A stretch of 54,331 bases of DNA from Bacteroidales bacterium (GTDB lineage Bacteria; Bacteroidota; Bacteroidia; Bacteroidales; UBA3824), in NCBI GenBank assembly GCA_017962175.1, contig JAGCVU010000162.1, positions 1 to 54,331 on the forward strand, given 5' to 3'. A program made the translations under genes and the position numbers. The notes under the pieces were generated by a model. The model was given only the letters and a program-made list of their open reading frames with translations. It did no database searches and had not been told where the DNA came from. Below are positions 16,726 to 25,427 of the stretch, in pieces. How positions within the stretch are numbered: the stretch's first letter is position 1; each line of letters begins with the position of its first letter.

Positions 16726-18063
16726 ATGACCCCGGAAATAGACAACGAAACTCTTGGTTTTATCTGTGAACCCACGAGAAACAATATAATTAAAGTAATC
16801 GGTGTAGGTGGAGGCGGAGGCAACGCTGCCAACTACATGTTCAATTATGGTATTCACGATGTTGACTTCATCATTGCCAACACCGACCAACAGGCACTCA
16901 ACGCAAGCCCGATTCAGGTAAAAGTTCCCCTTGGCGAAAAACTCACCGAAGGTCTCGGAGCGGGCAACAATCCTGAAAACGGCAAACAAGCAGCTATCGA
17001 AAGTATCGAAAAACTCAAAACCGCTCTCGACACAGGCACCAAGATGCTATTTGTCACAGCCGGAATGGGCGGCGGCACAGGCACAGGAGCAGCTCCTATC
17101 ATTGCCAAAACCGCCAAAGATATGGGCATACTTACAGTGGCTATCGTTACCATACCATTCAGATACGAAGGACCCAAACGTGTAAAACAAGCTCTCACCG
17201 GTCTGGAACAGTTGTCGCAAGGTGTTGACGCAATGCTGGTTATCGACAACGAGAAAATCCGCGAAATGTATGGCAACATGCCGGCACGTCAGGCTTTCTC
17301 CAAAGCCGATGACATCTTAACAATGGCTGCCAAAGGTATTGCAGAAATAATCACCGTTCCGGGCGAAATCAACGTCGACTTTGCCGATGTTAAAACTGTG
17401 ATGGAAGATAGCGGCGTAGCTTTGATGGGACGTGGCGAGGCCGACGGCGAAAACCGTGCTCTCGATGCCATCAAAGGCGCACTCAACTCTCCATTGCTCA
17501 ACAACAACGACATTCGCGGTGCCAAAAACCTGCTCGTAAACATCATATCATCGTCAGAGCGTCCCACCACACTCGAAGAGGTAGGCACTATCAACGAACA
17601 CGTACAAGCAGCAGCCGGCGAAAGCGCAAACCTTATCTGGGGACAAACCACCGACGAAAATCTCGGTTCTAAGATATGCGTCACCCTTATTGCCACAGGT
17701 TTCGACAAACAAGAAATTCTCAATCCATACGAACATCCATCGGCTCCAAAACCGGCGCCCAAACCCGAAGTCAAGGTTGAAGAACCCGCCAAGGCAGACA
17801 CCGAAAGCGAAAACACCGACAACCAAGACGAAACCGACAACGCCGACAGCACCACCGAAGGCGAAACTACCGAAAACGAAACCGCCGACGAAGAAGAAAA
17901 AATCAGCGAAGTGGTGATACAGAGCAAGTTTCAGAAAATAAACTTTGCCGATATTCAAAATCTTGAAGAAATCGAAAACTGTCCCGCCTTTGAACGCAAG
18001 GGCATAAAGCTGTCGTTCGATGTTCCAAAAGACGCTAAGAAATTTCCGTTGGTAGAGGATTAA
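16726..18063 (+). CDS. ftsZ: Cell division GTPase FtsZ
   Basis: FtsZ polymerises into the division ring. The 445-residue protein has the nucleotide-binding GVGGGGGNAANYM region, the tubulin signature GGGTGTG (residues 115-121), the PFRYEGPKR segment, and the catalytic T7 region DFADVKTVMEDSG. A linker of roughly 80 residues rich in E, D, T and N (about 340-410) leads to a C-terminal tail with CPAFERKGIKLSFD, which resembles the conserved PAFxRK-type peptide that binds FtsA in this phylum. No terminator is visible after the stop, so transcription may run into the signalling genes downstream. Confidence 0.97.
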   Translation: MTPEIDNETLGFICEPTRNNIIKVIGVGGGGGNAANYMFNYGIHDVDFIIANTDQQALNASPIQVKVPLGEKLTEGLGAGNNPENGKQAAIESIEKLKTALDTGTKMLFVTAGMGGGTGTGAAPIIAKTAKDMGILTVAIVTIPFRYEGPKRVKQALTGLEQLSQGVDAMLVIDNEKIREMYGNMPARQAFSKADDILTMAAKGIAEIITVPGEINVDFADVKTVMEDSGVALMGRGEADGENRALDAIKGALNSPLLNNNDIRGAKNLLVNIISSSERPTTLEEVGTINEHVQAAAGESANLIWGQTTDENLGSKICVTLIATGFDKQEILNPYEHPSAPKPAPKPEVKVEEPAKADTESENTDNQDETDNADSTTEGETTENETADEEEKISEVVIQSKFQKINFADIQNLEEIENCPAFERKGIKLSFDVPKDAKKFPLVED

Positions 18064-18160
18064 CTGCAAGAGCTCTAAAATTAGATACAAAAACAAATAA
18101 CAATGGCACTTTTATTGCAGTAAAAACAGCATAAAAATTAAATCTAAACAGTCAAAGCCT

Positions 18161-19312
18161 ATGACACCTGAACTCGGTTCAAAATTATTCGACATCGCTT
18201 ATCCCCTATTTCAGAGGATAACCAATGATGACTTTGAATATGTATACCGCGGATATTTCACTCACAACATCACCAAAAAGATACTCTTTTTGGCAGATAC
18301 CAACATTGCCAAAGTAACATATCAGCAGTCTACTTTGCAAAAACGAATCTACTACATTATGGTGGAGGGATTGCAAAACATCACACGGCATCAAGACGAA
18401 ATAGCCAATCTTAACACCGAAAAATATCCGGGCATTTTTGCCATACAGAAAAACGGAGAGAGATACTACATCTCCACCGGCAACATTGTGGCAAACGACA
18501 AGATACCCGCATTGCAAGAAAAACTCGACACTATCAACAGCCTGAATCAAGACGAACTCAAAAAATTTCACCGTGAAATGCTCACCACCGGTAGCATGAG
18601 CGACAAAGGTGGCGCAGGTCTCGGTCTTATCGAAATGAGCCGCAAATCGGGCAACAAATTGCTATATAGTTTTGAACAGTTAGACGACGAGTACACATAC
18701 TTCTACTTGCAAACTCTAATTCCCACCGACTCTTCGTTTGGTGCCACCGACATCAACGGACAGCAGTCAAAGGGACACAGTTCGCTCGATAGTGTAAAAC
18801 AACTTCACAAGCAGATGAACAACGAAAATCTGTTGTTATATTTCAACGGATTCTTCAATCAAGAAAACCTTCTCAGCCTGTTGGCAATCATCAAGGGCCG
18901 CATGAATATGCCCCTTACCACCATCAAGGTTTCCAACGTTATGGTTGAGATGCTCCAAAACATCATCAAGCACGGCAGCAAACAAAACAGTTCAGCAGGC
19001 ATTTCGGGCGTATTCTTCATGGGTCAAACCGGCAAAGACATTATGCTCACCGCCGGCAACATTATCAAAAACGAAGCAAAAGACGTAATCGCCGAACGCC
19101 TCGAATTTGTTAACGGAATGTCAAAAGACGAACTGAGCGACTACTACGACGACATCCTTCTTGACTTCGACACCGCCGACGCCAAAAAGACCGGTCTTGG
19201 ATTCTCCGACCTCAGAATCAAAAGCGATCGTCCGCTCAAATACCGTTTTATGAACATCAACGACGACGAACAGTTCTACATATTACAGACAGCAGTAACA
19301 ATTAAAAACTAA
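18161..19312 (+). CDS. Tandem SiaB-type protein kinase (two DUF6272 domains fused)
   Basis: The 383-residue protein contains two copies of a SiaB-like, GHKL-fold kinase domain. In Pseudomonas SiaB phosphorylates SiaC. Copy 1 (about residues 1-190) has the N-box EGLQNITRH (Glu69, Asn73), STGNIVAN, and the glycine box DKGGAGLGLIEM (148-159). Copy 2 (about 215-383) has EMLQNIIKH (Glu263, Asn267), TAGNIIKN, and a weaker glycine box KKTGLGFSDL (342-351). The N-boxes lie 194 residues apart in equivalent positions, pointing to internal duplication. Single-domain homologues are about 180 residues. siaC follows after 16 bases. Both copies keep N-box residues; copy 2's glycine box lacks the GG pair, so it may be the less active one. 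Confidence 0.82.
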   Translation: MTPELGSKLFDIAYPLFQRITNDDFEYVYRGYFTHNITKKILFLADTNIAKVTYQQSTLQKRIYYIMVEGLQNITRHQDEIANLNTEKYPGIFAIQKNGERYYISTGNIVANDKIPALQEKLDTINSLNQDELKKFHREMLTTGSMSDKGGAGLGLIEMSRKSGNKLLYSFEQLDDEYTYFYLQTLIPTDSSFGATDINGQQSKGHSSLDSVKQLHKQMNNENLLLYFNGFFNQENLLSLLAIIKGRMNMPLTTIKVSNVMVEMLQNIIKHGSKQNSSAGISGVFFMGQTGKDIMLTAGNIIKNEAKDVIAERLEFVNGMSKDELSDYYDDILLDFDTADAKKTGLGFSDLRIKSDRPLKYRFMNINDDEQFYILQTAVTIKN

Positions 19313-19328
19313 ATAATCCCACCGAAAT

Positions 19329-19703
19329 ATGGAAAAATTATTCATCGAAGAAACAGAAGACACCCCGGAAATCATCCTCGATCCGGAGCAAAACATATTC
19401 AAAATATCTAAAATATCTGTGCCCGAAAACGCACTCGACTTTTACAAACCCGTACTCGATTGGCTCAAAGAATACGCCGAAAGACCCAACGTGCAAACCG
19501 TATTCGAATTCGACCTCGAATATGTTAACACCGCTTCGAGCAAGCAAGTAATTCAGGTAATTCTTTCGCTTCAAAAAGTAGCTGAAAAGAGCGACGTAAA
19601 AGTTAGATGGTACTACGAATCTATCGACGAGGACATGAAAGCTCTCGGCAACCGTTACAAAAAACTTGTAAACGTTCCGTTCGAATTAGTGGAAATAGAG
19701 TAA
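19329..19703 (+). CDS. siaC: SiaC-family regulatory phosphoprotein (DUF1987)
   Basis: A 124-residue protein matching the DUF1987/SiaC family: LFIEETEDTPEIILDP at the N-terminus, PVLDWLKEYAERP, FEFDLEYVNTASSKQV, and the C-terminal YYESIDEDMKALG segment. In Pseudomonas, as I recall, SiaC is phosphorylated on Thr68 by SiaB, dephosphorylated by the PP2C phosphatase SiaA, and in its unphosphorylated form activates the diguanylate cyclase SiaD. Here Thr68 is present in the same NT(x)SS context and at the same number. The adjacent tandem SiaB-like gene is the likely kinase. No SiaA or SiaD is found in the window, so the output partner is unknown. Confidence 0.88.
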   Translation: MEKLFIEETEDTPEIILDPEQNIFKISKISVPENALDFYKPVLDWLKEYAERPNVQTVFEFDLEYVNTASSKQVIQVILSLQKVAEKSDVKVRWYYESIDEDMKALGNRYKKLVNVPFELVEIE

Positions 19704-19728
19704 GATATAACAATAAGAATGTTAGTTG

Positions 19729-19766
19729 GCCGCGCAAAACAAAATTTTGTGCGGCGTTTTTTTTTG
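19729..19766 (+). terminator. Rho-independent terminator after siaC
   Basis: An 11-bp stem (GCCGCGCAAAA, loop CAAAA, TTTTGTGCGGC, one G-U pair) is followed by a run of nine Ts. It ends the siaB-siaC transcript before the histidine kinase genes. Confidence 0.9.
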
Positions 19767-19790
19767 TATCAAAAAAAATCACTATATTTG
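19763..19790 (+). promoter_or_regulatory. Promoter for the histidine kinase pair
   Basis: TATATTTG at 19783-19790 matches the -7 element TAnnTTTG. A TTTG at 19763-19766, inside the terminator's T-run, lies 16 bp upstream, slightly shorter than the usual 19-21 bp. Start of transcription would be near 19797, about 26 bases before the ATG. Confidence 0.6.
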
Positions 19791-19822
19791 TTTTTTCAAA
19801 CAATCATCACCTATTTAGGGCA

Positions 19823-21844
19823 ATGACCGACTACGAAACCATCGACATATCCGAGTTTGAACGACTCAAAGAAGAAAACGCAACCCTGCGCACTATGCTC
19901 AGGAGGTATATGATATTTGGCGAATACGGCAAGTTTAGCAATCTTGAAGCCGACTTGTCGCAACAACTAAACTATACCGAAAAAATCAACTCGTTGCTTT
20001 TCAACAATATGCTCACGGCTGCTTTTGCCGGCGACATCGTTTACAACGACGAACTCGACCCTGAAGATTTTGTAATCACCCGTGTGAATCCCACTTTTGT
20101 GCAATTTGCAAAAACTCCGCCCGACGAAATCATCGGTCGTCGTGCTTCACAAACCAAATTGTTCAACGCAGAAAACTGGATTCCGCTCCTTGGCAGAGCC
20201 GCCCATTCGCCTATTCCCTGCGAAGACACCGTTACCGACGGCAACAAGTCGTATCAAGTCACGGCATTTGCATCCAAAGAAGGTTCGGTAATTGTAATGT
20301 TCCAAAATATCGACCTTCGTGCCGAAGCCGAAACCAAAATTCGCGAAAACCTCCGCTTTACGCAGATGATGATTGATGCAATACCCACGCCGGTATTCTA
20401 CAAAGATATGGAAGGTCGTTACCTTCTCTGCAATAAAAGCTACGCCACCAACGTGCTTGGAGTTTCGCCCGACACTGTTATCGGCAAAACAGCTTTGCAG
20501 CTCGACACTTTCTTCCCAAAAGAGTACGCCGATTTTTACCAAGAAAAAGACATTCAGCTTATTAAAGACAAAGGCATACAGATTTACGAAGGTCCTATAA
20601 AATGTGCCGACGGAGTTGTTCGCGAATACATTGTAAATAAAACTCTTATCAAAAACAATAGCGGCGAATTTGCAGGCATTCTCGGTGTAATGCAAGATAT
20701 TGACCGAATGATAACCGCACGCCGCGAACTTGCCGAAAGCGAAATCCGCTACAAAACACTTTTCAATGGCATTGGGCAACCCATCATCGTAGTAGACACC
20801 GACGGCAATATCATTATGCTCAACTCCACCGCTGTAGAACTTTTCGATGTTGACGGCAAAGATATTACAACGGGTAGCGATATACCAGCCAACCAACTCA
20901 TCGACATGAATCTCATCAAAGAGGTGGCTCGTCAAGGCAAAATCCTTACACGAAAAGTATGCGTCACTATCAATGGCGAGGAGCGATGGTATCTCAGCAC
21001 AATGCAACCCATCAACGACTTTTTCGGCGAACAAGTTATCCAGATTATCTCAAACGACATCACCGAAATCAAGCACTACCAAACAGAACTACTCGGTCAG
21101 AAAAAGAAAGCCGAGGAGTCAAACAACCTTAAAACTGTGTTCCTTGCCAACATTGCACACGAAACCCGCACACCTGTAAACATCATCAACGGTTTTGTGC
21201 AAATGATTCAAAGCGGAATGTCTGCCGACAAACACAAAGACTATCTCAACCTCATAAATTCTAACTGCAAAAAACTACTCGGCATCATCGACGACATTGT
21301 AGAACTCTCTATGATTGAGACAGGTCAGAAAAAACTAAGGCACGAAATATGCAGTATCAATAGCATTGTAGAAGAGTCTTCGTCGTATCTGCAACAGCTC
21401 ATTGACGAATCGGGCAAAGACATCAAAACCGAAAAGAGCAAGCCCGCCAAAGATACCGACAGCCTTGTGTACGCCGACTCAATGTGCATCAGCCAAATTT
21501 TCAAAAAACTGATCACCAATGCGGTAACATTCACCAACGAAGGCAAAATTGTAATAGGCAGCAACATTATAACCGGCAACGACGGCTCGCCAGAAATAGC
21601 ATTCTTTGTTTCCGACACAGGCATCGGCATTGCCGAAGAAAAATTGAGCGTAATATTCGAGCGTTTCCGTCAAGGCGACGAAGGTGCAGCACGACAGTAT
21701 GGAGGCAACGGTCTCGGCCTGTCGATTGCTAACGAACTTGTTAAACGAATGGGAGGAAGAATAGAAGTAAAATCCGTACTCAACTCCGGATCCACATTCA
21801 CCTTCTATATACCATATAAGAAGGCGGGAATTACCCAGCCATAA
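19823..21844 (+). CDS. Cytoplasmic PAS-domain sensor histidine kinase
   Basis: A 673-residue histidine kinase without membrane segments, signal peptide or receiver domain. About three PAS-like regions precede the kinase core (around residues 45-150, 170-285 with IPTPVFYKDMEGRYLLCNKS, and 300-400 with PIIVVDTDGNIIMLN). The HisKA motif is NIAHETRTPVNII with His446; the ATPase domain has ITNAVTFTNEG (N-box), SDTGIGIAEE (G1), FERFRQGDEG (F) and GNGLGLSIANELV (G2), all intact. The frame stays open back to 19607 inside siaC, but the ATG at 19823 follows a promoter and is preferred. The next gene begins 11 bases later; no response regulator is nearby. Confidence 0.92.
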   Translation: MTDYETIDISEFERLKEENATLRTMLRRYMIFGEYGKFSNLEADLSQQLNYTEKINSLLFNNMLTAAFAGDIVYNDELDPEDFVITRVNPTFVQFAKTPPDEIIGRRASQTKLFNAENWIPLLGRAAHSPIPCEDTVTDGNKSYQVTAFASKEGSVIVMFQNIDLRAEAETKIRENLRFTQMMIDAIPTPVFYKDMEGRYLLCNKSYATNVLGVSPDTVIGKTALQLDTFFPKEYADFYQEKDIQLIKDKGIQIYEGPIKCADGVVREYIVNKTLIKNNSGEFAGILGVMQDIDRMITARRELAESEIRYKTLFNGIGQPIIVVDTDGNIIMLNSTAVELFDVDGKDITTGSDIPANQLIDMNLIKEVARQGKILTRKVCVTINGEERWYLSTMQPINDFFGEQVIQIISNDITEIKHYQTELLGQKKKAEESNNLKTVFLANIAHETRTPVNIINGFVQMIQSGMSADKHKDYLNLINSNCKKLLGIIDDIVELSMIETGQKKLRHEICSINSIVEESSSYLQQLIDESGKDIKTEKSKPAKDTDSLVYADSMCISQIFKKLITNAVTFTNEGKIVIGSNIITGNDGSPEIAFFVSDTGIGIAEEKLSVIFERFRQGDEGAARQYGGNGLGLSIANELVKRMGGRIEVKSVLNSGSTFTFYIPYKKAGITQP

Positions 21845-21855
21845 ATTTTACAACA

Positions 21856-24800
21856 ATGAAAAGAATAGTAGCATACATAGCGGCAATCATAATTTCGTCG
21901 GTGGCACTCAACGCATCGGCGCAAGAAGAATCCATAGCCGATCAATACAAGTCGCTCACCGACCAATACAACGAATATATCAACACCGAACCATTTGTGG
22001 CATTGGAGTTTGCGGCTCAGGCAAAACAAATGGCAGAACAGTGGGGCGACTCTTCAAGCATTGCTACTGCATACAAAAACATCGGATTCGGCTACTATAA
22101 AACAAGAGTTTACTATCTTGCCATCGAAGCTCAGTTCAAGGCATACGAGATATACTCCAAACTTGCTCAAAACGACAAAATGGCTCTCTGCCAAATCGAC
22201 ATAGCCCGCACATACTACGCACAAGAGGCATACGACCTTGCCGAAGAATATTGCTCAAAGGCAATCGACATCTGCCGACAATTCAAATATCCCAACATTC
22301 AGGCAACAGCACTCACTCTTTTGGGCGACATCACAATCAAAAACGACGAAGACGATGCTCTTAAAAACCTAATTGCCGCCCGCACTCTCTACGAAGATCT
22401 TGAGGCTGAAGACAAAATACTAGAAACCAACATAAAAATAGCTCAGGCATACGCCATTATCAATGAGCAAGATAGCGCATTAGAAATTCTCGACGAGTGT
22501 TTAGAAAAATACCAGCAGAAAAAAGACCTTTATGGCATTGCCAACACAATGGAAACCTACGCCTACGTGTACATCACCGACGACAATGCCCCCAAAGCAG
22601 CTGAGTCGCTCAAATCGGCATACGAAAACTATCACAAGGCAGGACGTCAGCATGAGTCGCTTGTGGCTCGCACCAGATTGGCATCGTTGCAGATTGAATA
22701 CAATATGGACGAACAAGCTCGCACCAATGCCGAGGCAGTGCTTCACGATGCCGAAATGGAAGAATTAAACTCCGGCATATCTGAATTGCGAATCAAAAAC
22801 AAAGCTTGCGACATTTTGCGCACTTTCTTCAAACGTCACGCTATGTACGAAAAGGCGCTACAATACAGCGAACGCTACGCACAAACCTCCGACAGCATAT
22901 TTGAGCAGAAAAAGAAAGAGCAGTTTTCTGAATTTCAAGTTAGTCTCGAAAGCCAGAAACAACAGAAAGAAATCGAAGCCATCCAGTATCAAGCCGAACG
23001 CGACAAGTTTAACCTCGAACGCCAGCAAAACAATCGAAACATAATTTTCCTCGTTGTGGTGATACTCCTTGTTATTATAGTGGTAGTTATCTACTACTTC
23101 CGTTACAAAGAGAAAAACAACCACAACAAACAGTTGTCTGACTCAAACCAACGAATGCAGATAGAAATTCAGGAACGCAAACTTGCCGAAGCCGAATTGC
23201 GCAACAGCGAAGAAAAATACCGACTTCTTTTCCGCAAAACTCCTATCGGCATCATTCAGTTCAACGACAATTTCAAAATCACCACCGCCAACGAGCGTAT
23301 TGCACAGATTTTCAACCTCAAAAATAAAAACGTTGCAGGTCAGGATATTACATCGGTGGTTCCTCAAGAGGTTTTACGCGGATTCGACGTTTCATCCGAT
23401 TCGTCAACTCAGAGCGACAAGATTTCAAAACAAGAATACGAAATCAATACCGACAGCGGCAAGGTGTACGCTTCTATCACACTCAAGCCTTACCACTACA
23501 GCACCGGTCGCGAAGTGGAAAAAGGCGGAATTATGATTGTGGAAGACATCACCGACCGCAAATTAGCCGAGCAGAATGCCTCTCAACTATCGCAAAAGCA
23601 ATCATCCATACTCAACATTCTGCCAGAAACCATTTTCAATATCGACCAAAACGGCACATTCACCTACGCCAAAATTCCGGGCGACAACGATGCTGAAAAA
23701 CAATATGTAGGTCGCAATATGCGCGATAAGTTTGATGCCGACATTCTTTTGCAGTTTCTGGTTGCATACAACGAGGCTCAAAACAATGAAGACCCGCAAT
23801 ACGTTGAGTATCAGAAAGACGGCAAATATTACGAAGCTCGTTTTGCACAAAGTAGCAACAACACAGTTTTGCTCACCATCCGCGACATTCCGGCTATCAG
23901 AAACATCGGCGGCAATGGCAACGGCGACATCAACACAGCCTCAAAAGCCAAGAGCGAACTGTTGCTCAATATGACTCAAAACACAAAGCAACCCATCGAA
24001 AACATAATAGTTACCGCCGAAAACCTTGCCGCCAACGCCACTCTTCCTGAAAACTCTGTCAAAGCCACAGGCATTCTCAAAGATGCGGTATCTGTACACG
24101 AAACTCTCACCGAAATTTGGAATCTTGCCCGCATAGAATCGGGCAAAAATCTATACACACGCATTGCCGACCCCAGACGCATTGCCGACGATATTTACAA
24201 CCTTTTTAAACAAAACGCCGAAGAAAAGAATCTTGAATACACTCTCGAAGTTGCACCAGACACTCCCAAAATGCTTATTGCCGATGGTGTTAAACTTCGT
24301 CAAATTCTTTTCAACCTTGTAAGCAACGCCATCAAATTTACCGACAATGGTAGCGTTAAACTCAATATTGATTGTAAAGACACTTCCGACACACACACCA
24401 CACTTGTATTAACCGTTGCCGACACAGGAGTTGGTATTTCAAAGCAAGTGGCTGATACAATGTTTATTGCCGGCGAAAACGTCAACCGCTCGTCGGGTAC
24501 AGAACTTACAGCCCGTCTTGTAGAAAACCTCAAAGGCACTATCACTGTTGACAGCACACCGGGATTAGGTTCTACATTTACTGTAACAATCAAAGACATA
24601 AGTATTTACAACACCGACAGCGAAGAAGCAAAAGACATCATCGACATAGCCTCCACCACTAAGGCAAAGAAGAAAAACGCATCGCAGCATGAGTTTATCG
24701 AAATGCTCAAAGCCAAGATTATTCCGGAATATCGCCAGCTCAAGAAAAATATATCTTTCGATAGTTTGCTCAAATTTGCCGAAGAGTTTCGCACCACGGC

Positions 24801-24942
24801 ACAGCAACATCAGATGGACAAGGCTGCGTCGATGGCCACAAGCATTATCCACTCTATCAAAAACTTCGACATCAATGCCATCACTATATCGATGCGCAAG
24901 GTAGAAAGCTACATAATAGAGCTTGTAAAACCGCAAGAATAG
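21856..24942 (+). CDS. TPR-PAS membrane sensor with degenerate histidine kinase core (pseudokinase)
   Basis: A 1028-residue protein. A signal peptide (MKRIVAYIAAIIISSVALNA...) leads into an exported TPR domain (about residues 25-340), a coiled coil, one membrane helix (about 395-415), two PAS domains (about 440-700), then a HisKA/HATPase-like core. The phospho-acceptor His is replaced by Gln708: LLNMTQNTKQP stands where MSHEIRTP is expected. The N-box (LVSNAIKFTDNG) and G1 (VADTGVGIS) remain, but the G2 loop is altered to GTELTARLV. The last 100 residues are helical and Hpt-like (ASMATSIIHSIKNF). It probably senses through the TPR part but cannot autophosphorylate on the usual His. It is co-directional with, and 11 bases after, an intact kinase. 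Confidence 0.88.
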   Translation: MKRIVAYIAAIIISSVALNASAQEESIADQYKSLTDQYNEYINTEPFVALEFAAQAKQMAEQWGDSSSIATAYKNIGFGYYKTRVYYLAIEAQFKAYEIYSKLAQNDKMALCQIDIARTYYAQEAYDLAEEYCSKAIDICRQFKYPNIQATALTLLGDITIKNDEDDALKNLIAARTLYEDLEAEDKILETNIKIAQAYAIINEQDSALEILDECLEKYQQKKDLYGIANTMETYAYVYITDDNAPKAAESLKSAYENYHKAGRQHESLVARTRLASLQIEYNMDEQARTNAEAVLHDAEMEELNSGISELRIKNKACDILRTFFKRHAMYEKALQYSERYAQTSDSIFEQKKKEQFSEFQVSLESQKQQKEIEAIQYQAERDKFNLERQQNNRNIIFLVVVILLVIIVVVIYYFRYKEKNNHNKQLSDSNQRMQIEIQERKLAEAELRNSEEKYRLLFRKTPIGIIQFNDNFKITTANERIAQIFNLKNKNVAGQDITSVVPQEVLRGFDVSSDSSTQSDKISKQEYEINTDSGKVYASITLKPYHYSTGREVEKGGIMIVEDITDRKLAEQNASQLSQKQSSILNILPETIFNIDQNGTFTYAKIPGDNDAEKQYVGRNMRDKFDADILLQFLVAYNEAQNNEDPQYVEYQKDGKYYEARFAQSSNNTVLLTIRDIPAIRNIGGNGNGDINTASKAKSELLLNMTQNTKQPIENIIVTAENLAANATLPENSVKATGILKDAVSVHETLTEIWNLARIESGKNLYTRIADPRRIADDIYNLFKQNAEEKNLEYTLEVAPDTPKMLIADGVKLRQILFNLVSNAIKFTDNGSVKLNIDCKDTSDTHTTLVLTVADTGVGISKQVADTMFIAGENVNRSSGTELTARLVENLKGTITVDSTPGLGSTFTVTIKDISIYNTDSEEAKDIIDIASTTKAKKKNASQHEFIEMLKAKIIPEYRQLKKNISFDSLLKFAEEFRTTAQQHQMDKAASMATSIIHSIKNFDINAITISMRKVESYIIELVKPQE

Positions 24943-24966
24943 CGGCATTATATATTTGGCTTACAG

Positions 24967-25308
24967 TTATTTGACAAGTGGTGCAACACCTTCTATCACC
25001 ACGATTTTTTGCAGCGATCCTAATTTAAACGCTTCGTAAACCTTGCCGCGCACCTTCACCTTTGTGCCAACAGGCGGCAATACTGTGCGGTTTTCATCTG
25101 CCACAACAGTGATTTCACCACTTTTGTCGGCTACCTTAAAGGTTTTTACTATAAAAAGGTTGGTTGTGTTTACTACACGTCCTTTAATCTGTACCGCAGA
25201 TTCGTGGTAACGGTAGGGCTGCGAATTGATATTGGCTATTTTTTCGGTGGCGCATCCTGTGCAAATCATTGCCATGCACGCCATTGCTAAAACTGATTTG
25301 ATACTCAT
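24967..25308 (-). CDS. Small lipoprotein with OB-fold-like domain
   Basis: A 113-residue putative lipoprotein. The signal peptide MSIKSVLAMACMAMICTGC places the acylated Cys at about residue 19. The mature part has an OB-fold-like pattern: SAVQIKGRVVNTT, FKVADKSGEITVVADE, PPVGTKVKVRGKVYEAF, and a final LQKIVVIEG strand, similar to exported OB/tRNA_anti-like proteins. An ATG at 25308 is preferred over an in-frame GTG at 25314. It converges with the TPR sensor gene, with 24 bases between their stops and no clear terminator. Function unknown. Confidence 0.8.
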   Translation of the reverse strand: MSIKSVLAMACMAMICTGCATEKIANINSQPYRYHESAVQIKGRVVNTTNLFIVKTFKVADKSGEITVVADENRTVLPPVGTKVKVRGKVYEAFKLGSLQKIVVIEGVAPLVK

Positions 25309-25396
25309 CGGCACTTATTTTTATTAGAGAAACAAAATTTACAACAAAAATCGTAAATTTTTCGCAATTTAAAGTTATACCGTACACATATTTTAC

Positions 25397-25404
25397 TATA
25401 TTTG
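25397..25404 (+). promoter_or_regulatory. -7 promoter element before the HerA-like ATPase gene
   Basis: TATATTTG matches TAnnTTTG, 23 bases before the ATG at 25428. No clear TTTG -33 box is present at the proper spacing. Confidence 0.5.
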
Positions 25405-25427
25405 TAGAAACAAAAAAACATCAAACC

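Noticed and set aside
17289-17927. 212-residue minus-strand open frame inside ftsZ
   Set aside because: Ser/Val-rich product typical of the reverse complement of the Glu/Asp/Thr-rich FtsZ linker; no support as a gene.
18064-18160. Interleaved 6-bp complementary pairs (CTGCAA/TTGCAG and TTAGAT/ATCTAA) after ftsZ, considered as a pseudoknot or riboswitch
   Set aside because: Six-base pairs in an AT-rich 97-base region are expected by chance, and no known riboswitch motif is present.
19607-19822. N-terminal extension of the PAS histidine kinase reading back into siaC
   Set aside because: The extension overlaps siaC and the terminator, and has no similarity to a kinase; a promoter and ATG at 19823 fit better.
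20147-21034. 295-residue minus-strand open frame inside the PAS histidine kinase gene
   Set aside because: Long antisense frames arise from codon use on the coding strand here; the forward frame has clear PAS and kinase motifs and the reverse has none.
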